A DNA stretch of 64,000 nucleotides from Letharia columbiana (taxonomy: Eukaryota; Ascomycota; Lecanoromycetes; Lecanorales; Parmeliaceae), in contig NW_023501166.1 of NCBI RefSeq assembly GCF_014066305.1, positions 1-64,000 on the forward strand, given 5' to 3'. Shown piece after piece: positions 58,013-64,000 of the stretch (position 1 is its first letter; each line of letters begins with the position of its first letter). The notes below the pieces were generated by a model that was not told the DNA's origin, did no database searches, and saw only the letters and a list, made by a program, of their open reading frames with translations. Both the position numbers and the translations under genes were made by a program.

Positions 58013-59150
58013 TTTTCTACGCAGTGCTCGAGTGTCCTCGGACCAAAATGTTCAAAGTCAGCTCTTCAAGGTGCGGAGACGAGGCTAGGTAGGTTTCATA
58101 AGGTGGAGCTTGCGTATTGTTATACAGCGATCTCATGCTCTACCTGTTCGTGGCGATCGTCGTAGCCAACGGGTCATAAATTTTATTGGGAAAGGGATAA
58201 TAGATCCATGATACTTCTAGACCCTGATTCCGTCGAATGAAGTCAGCCAACACCGAAGACTCTACGTCTGCTTTACCTAGGTTCCATCGGATGGCAAATA
58301 TTTTCGAAGGTAAGTCGACGTATGGAAGCCAAAGTCGGTGCCATGCCCACGCACCGAGCTCCAAATTGTTCAACGTTCGAGGAAGACGATTCAGCAGGCT
58401 TTCGAGAACCCGAGTCAACGTGGGACGTCTGCGTGGGAGCCCTTTACCTCAAACCTTGCGAAACTTGATGTACGCAGCGCTTCTAGATTAACAGTTTCTA
58501 ACAAAGCTGGCAACAACTCTGTGTTACTAACTTACTATCATTTCCAGGGTTGATTTTGAAATCCCTAATCGTATCGAGTGACTGTTGTGTCTTCCACCCT
58601 GGAACATCGCTTTCACATCGGAATAATTGGCCCAAGGGTTGAATCTCGAGGTTCCGCAGGCTCCTCTGATGCCTCCAGAGATAAAGCAGATCTCCTGCTT
58701 CTGGACGACCACCCAGGCTGTAAAAGTAGTAGTCGAAATTTGTGAAGAAATCTTCCGGTATTGCGTGGAGAATTGGCCTAGAGCCTTGCTAGCTGGAGCT
58801 TCTTCATTCAAGAACTTCCGACGGTCACAGAGTGCACATGAGAGAGGCTTCGTTTTCAATTTTATAGAGAGTGGCAGAGTCCGGATCGTCTGCACGACAT
58901 CTGGACTCGATGTCTCGATACATTCGGCTCGTTGCTACTACAGAAATATTTTTAAAAATGAGACACAGAGACCTCGGATGATTTGGTCTAGTGGTCTCTT
59001 CATACCCAAGACAGACAAAACTAGTTTACTCTCTCTGTAACGGAACAAGAGAGTTGTCGTGGCTAGACGACGACTGCTGTGGCTGTGAGGAGGTGCGAGG
59101 AAGAACAACGTAGCTCGCAATTGCCTCTAGATGCTCCACTGGCGGCTTGC
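58013..59150 (-). pseudogene. Degraded F-box/LRR-type gene
   Basis: Reading pieces typical of fungal F-box proteins follow on the minus strand: LATSRMYRDIESRC after a TTTCTGTAG acceptor; then, after a possible 51-bp intron, PEDFFTNFDYYFYSLGG and LLYLWRHQRSLRNLEIQPLG; then ELLPALLETVNLEALRTSSF; then VLESLLNRLPRTLNNLELG; and at the end SPHLEELTLNILVRGHSSTA-stop at about 58013. At least two frame changes (near 58530 and 58440) cannot be removed with plausible introns, so the gene looks inactive. The N-terminal F-box exon upstream of 58950 is uncertain. Confidence 0.4.
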
Positions 59151-59505
59151 TGAACCCAGACAGCTCTGATTGTCCATCATATTAGAGCCTGAAATCAAAG
59201 AGAAGCATTGGCTAGATCCCAGTGCATAGATCGCCGAAGGGGCTGGGGATCCGGAGCAAGCACTGCGAAGGGTGGCAGCTATTAATCGAATAAGGTACAC
59301 AACTGAAACGCTCGTACTTTGTCCTCTGTAAAGTCGACTGTCTAAGTAGGGTCTACAGCTCAAGAATATTTCCGCAGAGATATGGGGTTAAACTTCGTTG
59401 ATCCTTAAAGTAGCTACAAAGAAATCACCGAGGGATATCTCCTCTAGTGTGAAAGAAACCGAGAAACGGCTGGCTTCTGGCCACCACCACGTCACGAGAC
59501 AAGCC

Positions 59506-60034
59506 CTACAACTTCGCACCCTCCGTCGTCCCTTCAACGCCCCTCTTCAAATCCTCATTGAACCCCTCATACGTCGCCTTCAGTATCCTCCCCATCAGCC
59601 ACGGACTCATCGCCCAAAACAAGACGCCCGCAAACTCCTCACTCTGACCCAACGTCGTGCCCCCCGGGGTCACCTCGCTCTCCTCAAACGTGAACGTGTG
59701 CTTGCCCGACAGTATGCCGTAGTTGGGCGGTCCCTTCCATTCGAAGCAGTCGGGCGTGTTCTGCGTGATGGTGCCGGTGAACGGCGGGCCTATCTCGAGG
59801 AAGAGCGTGTTGCCGGGGGCGAGGGCGGAGGGGTCGGGGTAGGAGGGTTCGAGAGGGGTGATGCCTTTGAAGAGGCCGGTGTGGTAGGTGCGGAGGTTGG
59901 GGAAGTCGAGGAGCTGGTAGGGGTGGTGGGTGTTAGTGTGCGAGGTGATGGGGAAGGCAGAGGAGGCTCGTGGGACGTACCACGCTCCTGACTTTCGAGG
60001 GCGGTGCGTTGATCTCAATGGTGGTGGAAATCAT
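59506..60034 (-). CDS. SRPBCC-fold (START/polyketide cyclase-like) protein
   Basis: Two exons (60034-59981 and 59913-59506, intron 67 bp) encode 153 aa. Exon 1 gives MISTTIEINAPPSKVRSV, the classic first strand and helix of SRPBCC proteins. It joins LLDFPNLRTYHTGLFKGI. Further signs are GPPFTGTITQNTPDCFEWKG, then GKHTFTFEESEVTPGGTTL, and a long C-terminal helix from GRILKATYEGFNEDLKRGVE. These proteins hold hydrophobic ligands in a deep cavity; no specific substrate is indicated. GC content at third positions is higher than in the neighbouring decayed sequence, which speaks for an active gene. Confidence 0.82.
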
Positions 60035-60811
60035 TGCGTTGTGAGAGAAGTGCAATCCTGACTTCGTTGCGGGGGATGGATGCTCGATGGTCGGTATTCG
60101 GTATTCGGTATAGCCATGATCGAGCTTGGGCTGAGGCTCGGCTTACGAATTGTTGCATTGAGATTTTAGGCGGCGCAAGGCACGCGCAGAACATAGGCTT
60201 ACGCATGGAGGAATCGCGGAGAGGATCATGGGTCATATCTTGCCGCGATTTGTGCCAATCGATCTGAAGACATGGATATTGAGGAGAAGGTCCGGTTCAA
60301 AAATTAGGGCTTACGCAGGGAAAACACACAAGGGATCAAACAGTGCGCTAAGTCTTGGTCACAGTGATCCCTACAATGCCTTTGACCCTAAATGTTCAAC
60401 CATGTCTGTTTACCGTTCACTACGTGCTGCACGGCATAGATGAACTTTCAGGCACTCAAGAAACCATCTAAGATCAGCATACTCCTGCTCCTTCCCAGCT
60501 CATCAACCCAACTGCCTTCCATTCTTAAGCGACATATCTTCCCATCATCGGCCCTCAACCCTTTCGTATGCCAACGAAAATCAAAAAGCACAGCATGGAA
60601 GAGGCTGAGGGTCCTAGTCAACGACATCTAGAAGGGTCTGGATCGCCGCGGAAAGTGTAGTCGGATGGAAGGACCGGGCAATCTGCGAAGATGCTTTTGA
60701 CCGTCTCAACGAGTTCTGCACCTGATCATGGCAGCTTTGTATGCCCGAGGCCTCTTCTCCAAGCAAAGCTAGACCATCAAAATTTTCCATAGTGTCGATT
60801 GTCTTGGTGCG
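60035..60811. other. Intergenic region
   Basis: It contains the SRPBCC gene promoter and a few short open frames without support. Confidence 0.4.
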
Positions 60812-61369
60812 ATGGGAGCCAACAAAGAAGTCGTGAGGCTCTCCATGACTTGCCGGCGCCTTGAAGAGGCAGAGAAGATGATCCTAGAAGATTTTCCGCG
60901 CACAGAGTTGCCAGCAGAAGCCGAAAGACTCAAAAGGGCCAAGCAGAAAATGATCCAGGACGAAGTGAAAAGTACCGTTCTAACGCACTTCTTGCATTAC
61001 GTCAAGTTCAAGGGCCGACGTCATCTTCGAGAATCGAGAAGGAACTCACGGAGGTAAAGCGTCCAGACTGGCAGCAAGCACGGGACAAGCACCTCACAAT
61101 TTTCGAGGAATGCGTTGTACATCTGATGAATGTGGCACCGATTAGCACGGCGAAACACATAGACAAGCGGGCCTTGGTCATCCATATTGTCCGAAAACAA
61201 GCGCGAAAAGACCTAAGACCACAGTGTCCTAAGACGGAACAGTCGCCCGGATCGAGGAACACGTGTGCGCAGAAAGGCTCGGGAAATTCGAAATTAATAG
61301 GCGCTTGTGTGCTACAATGTACGACGTCCAAGCGTCCACTGGCAGAAGGAAGGGATACCAAATGCTAAA
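60812..61369 (+). pseudogene. Possible degraded helical protein gene
   Basis: A charged, helical reading frame (MGANKEVVRLSMTCRRLEE ... VKSTVLTHFLHYVKFKG) starts at 60812 and is followed, one frame away from about 61020, by EKELTEVKRPDWQQARDKH and IDKRALVIHIVRKQARK. The two parts look like one protein split by a frameshift. No family is recognised. It could also be chance. Confidence 0.25.
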
Positions 61370-61512
61370 GAGTGGCAAGCCCAGATTTTTTTCCACCATG
61401 TCTGGTCGATACCCTAGATGCTTGCTGAGCAATTCCGATCGTTAAAGCACAATGACACAATTACCTTCGCAAAAAGACCATTTTCCAAACACCTTAAACT
61501 CCCAAAATGAAG

Positions 61513-62823
61513 TTACCTATAGCGGAGCATCCACGAGGAAGACGTCTGTTTGTGAAACTCTTTCTGGAACTTCAGGCGGTCTTTCCCAATGTCCCGGTGC
61601 CCCCAACTGTCATCCACTTGTAACTTCCGCAGGTTCGGGTACGAAAAACTGGGACGATAGAGATCGGACAGGAATTGTTCCTCGTGTGGACGTGTCAAAC
61701 TGTTGCCCGCGATCGTTGCTGTCTCAATAGAAGCCGGAAGAATGTCCACTGCCCTTGACATCTTGCCCCGTTGGAAGAGCATGTCAGTGTCGACCTTGAC
61801 ATGTTTCAGCGCCGTGAAGCCTCTCAAAGTGCCAATGAACCGACTCTGCCCAGAACCGGTAGATAGAACTAGTTCCTCCAATGTACCTCTTGCATTTTTC
61901 AGCAAATCACTGATACGGTGCAGTCCCCATCCTGCACGATGCGCAATGTACTTGAAGCTTCGCAATGCTTCGATACTATTGCAAAGCTTCTCGAGCCCTT
62001 CCACACTCATGCCGCAGGTCTCCAAGAATATATGCTCAATAGTCGGGCTCGCGCCAGGGTAATCAAGCCAACCATCTCGATAGCAGTCTCGGTACATTCC
62101 GACCAGGTTGCGGCCATGCATGGATTGTATGCCCGGTAGTGAGGCGAGCAGAGGGAACATCTCCAGATCGCAGACGCCGTTCTCAGAAGTGTCCTTCTCC
62201 AATACGTATACAGCCTTGAGCTTTGACAGAGCTCTGTCACCGTGGACGTCGAGGGATTGCCGTTTGATCAATCGTATCATCTCCTTCACTTGCTCTAACT
62301 TAGTGTGGTCCAACCGAATCGTGAGCCTTCGAATGTTTGGAAGACAGGCAAGCATGAGAGCGAATAGATAGTCTTCATCGCCTATATTGATCTTTTCCAG
62401 CCATCCGTCCACCTCATGTGCCGGTATGAGTCTGGTTCGGCGGAGAATATCCCTCAAGTCAGCCTCCTCCACAAGGCTTCTCTTGCAAGTAACTTCTGCC
62501 ACCAACGCCGTCCTCTCTTTGTTGCGAGGTCCTTCAAAGTTCCTCCAGCTTCTGTGGCCTCGAAGTTCTACCGACTCGGGATAGAGCGCGATCCACGGCC
62601 GCGCACACATCTCGTACAGCATATTTGCGGCGGCGACATGGTTGACATTGATCTTTGTATACTCCGCTTTTAGTTGTCTGTGTTCCTGCTGGATAGGCGC
62701 TGCGATTTCTTTGACGCGATGACTTGTTCGACCGTAGTTCTCGAGATCTGCTGGTTGGACTCGCTGTGATATCTGATAGATCAGCTCGTTTGGCAAAGCG
62801 TTGAACGACATGCTTGAAGCCAC
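61513..62823 (-). CDS. F-box domain protein
   Basis: A single exon encodes 436 aa. The N-terminus FNALPNELIYQISQRVQPAD followed by LENYGRTSHRVKEIAAP is an F-box (Skp1-binding helices). The remainder holds Leu-rich segments (FALMLACLPNIRRLTIRLD, KLKAVYVLEKDT, TLEELVLSTGSG, FTALKHVKVDTD) suited to substrate recognition in an SCF ubiquitin ligase. Starts at 62823 or 62811 are both possible. It is divergent from the HAD phosphatase gene. It is one of three F-box-type loci in the window. Confidence 0.85.
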   Translation of the reverse strand: MASSMSFNALPNELIYQISQRVQPADLENYGRTSHRVKEIAAPIQQEHRQLKAEYTKINVNHVAAANMLYEMCARPWIALYPESVELRGHRSWRNFEGPRNKERTALVAEVTCKRSLVEEADLRDILRRTRLIPAHEVDGWLEKINIGDEDYLFALMLACLPNIRRLTIRLDHTKLEQVKEMIRLIKRQSLDVHGDRALSKLKAVYVLEKDTSENGVCDLEMFPLLASLPGIQSMHGRNLVGMYRDCYRDGWLDYPGASPTIEHIFLETCGMSVEGLEKLCNSIEALRSFKYIAHRAGWGLHRISDLLKNARGTLEELVLSTGSGQSRFIGTLRGFTALKHVKVDTDMLFQRGKMSRAVDILPASIETATIAGNSLTRPHEEQFLSDLYRPSFSYPNLRKLQVDDSWGHRDIGKDRLKFQKEFHKQTSSSWMLRYR

Positions 62824-63102
62824 AGAGTGTCAAAGACAAGATACTTGACAGAAGCTTGATGAAAGTGGGAAAAGTTTGACACGAGTAACGATTCGAAATG
62901 ATGACTCGTGGAAAGTATGCGGAGAGAGCGGGGAGTGTAAACAGTGCCTTGGCGAGCTTGGCACGAGCTGATGCCCCGCTTTTCGCGCCAAAGCTTGGTG
63001 CGAAAAGTCCAGCGGAATGTATACCTTAGCATTGATCAATTCCGCGGCATTCGGTTGAGGACTCCATCGTTGTGACTGTTCGTTGATAGGGTCGATTCCA
63101 AG

Positions 63103-64000
63103 ATGCCTTTCCCTCAGACGTTGGAAGCAAAGCCCAAGTGCATCTTCTTCACCGATTTTGATGGTGCAGTCCATTCATTCAAGGAACGTGGAATTGGCAA
63201 TGGCTGACCAAAAAACAGGCACAATCACCCTTCATGATAGCAATGACTGGATGGTAGATGCAGTCCTAGTATCCTTCCAGCCCATCCCGCTCATATGACC
63301 TTCAGACCGACAATCTTGGCTTTGGTGGGGACCGTCGCCGCCAGGGAAATAAGGAAGTCCTGGAGGGAAAAGACACATTTCGGTATGCATCGCAACCTTG
63401 AAAAGGAGAGGATATCTGATGGGCTGATTAGCACTCCAGCGATTCCTTCAGAGCCATGATGGACAGCGTCAAAACGCCTTTCCCTGACTGCATCAAAGCA
63501 CTTTGCGACAACATCAAACTCGACCCATACTTCAACGACTTCTACAAATGGTCGAGAGAGAATGGTGTCCCAGTCATTGTCCTCTCTTCGGGCATGACAC
63601 CAATCATTCGAGCTCTTCTCGTTCATCTGATCGGACCAGAAGGTAATGACATTGAGATCGTGAGCAATGAGGTTGCGGATAGGCCCCCAAAGAAAATGGC
63701 AGAGGAAGCCGGCTGGCAAATAAAGTTCCATGATGAAAGTGGCTTCGGTCACGACAAGTCTCTGACCATTCGACCCTATGCCAAGTATTTCGAGGACAAT
63801 CCCAACGAGCCACGACCGACCATGTTCTATGCTGGAGATGGAGTATCAGATCTATCGGCAGCAAGGGAGACCGATCTGCTATTTGCCAAGAAGGGCCACG
63901 GTGAGCTGACCGCTCAATCAATTGCTATTTCCCGGACTTGACTGACTTGACCTCAGATCTCATCACATACTGCGAGCGAGAAGGTGTTCCTTTCACGGTC
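63103..64000 (+). CDS. HAD-family phosphatase (phosphoserine-phosphatase-like), 5' part
   Basis: This is a haloacid-dehalogenase-fold hydrolase of the phosphoserine phosphatase-like group common in fungi. Exons are 63103-63163, 63219-63253, 63306-63382, 63440-63900 and 63957 onward; the gene runs off the right edge. Motif I is FTDFDGT (nucleophile Asp18, acid Asp20), made across intron 1. Then come TDNLGFGGDRRRQGNKE, motif II VIVLSSGMTP, and motif IV YAGDGVSDLSAA. Introns are 52-57 bp. The third intron has a competing AG at 63431, but only the AG at 63439 keeps the frame (DTFRDSFRAMMD). Catalytic residues are intact. The substrate (phosphoserine or another small phosphate ester) is not defined by sequence. 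Confidence 0.9.

Noticed and set aside
1..64000. CRISPR arrays, operons, ribosome-binding sites, rRNA genes
   Set aside because: The window is eukaryotic nuclear DNA; none of these was seen.

Overview
This window is nuclear DNA of a filamentous ascomycete, most likely a Dothideomycete. Genes are mostly split by short introns of 47-75 bp with GT...AG ends, often with CTAAC/CTAAT-type branch points. The gene set includes a SesA-type STAND receptor, a Bqt4 homologue, a Ppg1 phosphatase and CYP51. There are no prokaryotic signals. The class assignment is inference; no rRNA or tRNA gene was found.

Region A (1-36.9 kb) is gene-dense and mostly housekeeping. In order it holds: the 5' end of a quinone oxidoreductase (-); UDP-glucose 4-epimerase (+); a small secreted protein (+); a broken SesA/NB-ARC/TPR receptor (-); CLP1 (-); DDB1 (-) divergent from an extended RNA polymerase III subunit RPC37/RPC5 (+); a Q-rich CCHC zinc-knuckle protein (-) divergent from PPG1 (+); mitochondrial 3-hydroxyisobutyrate dehydrogenase (-); a Bqt4-like inner-nuclear-membrane protein (-) divergent from Rho-GDI (+); a BTB protein (-); the AP-3 beta subunit (-); an uncharacterised single-exon gene (+); and an F-box-like gene (-). 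Exon borders were set by splice motifs, frame continuity and family conservation. For the intact gene models the summed exon lengths are multiples of three.

Region B (36.9-50 kb) is gene-poor and repeat-rich. It holds a degenerate minisatellite that reverses strand, a homopolymer block that looks like poor sequence, and a 2.3-kb element with terminal inverted repeats and a 9-bp target duplication. That element has an AT-rich, RIP-like interior and contains a second, nested 0.66-kb element with ~140-bp inverted repeats. Few genes survive: a 107-aa membrane protein and a mucin-like single-pass surface protein. Another gene is broken by short repeats related to the nested element.

Region C (50-64 kb) mixes intact and decaying genes: an FAD oxidoreductase with a C-terminal Rieske domain, a clear CYP51 pseudogene, F-box family genes (one degraded, one intact), a SRPBCC-fold protein, and the 5' part of a HAD-type phosphatase that runs off the window.

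No operon-like cooperation is expected. The main biological signals are the contrast between conserved and decaying compartments, several pseudogenised accessory genes, the nested mobile elements, and the unusual N- and C-terminal extensions of the RPC37-like protein.
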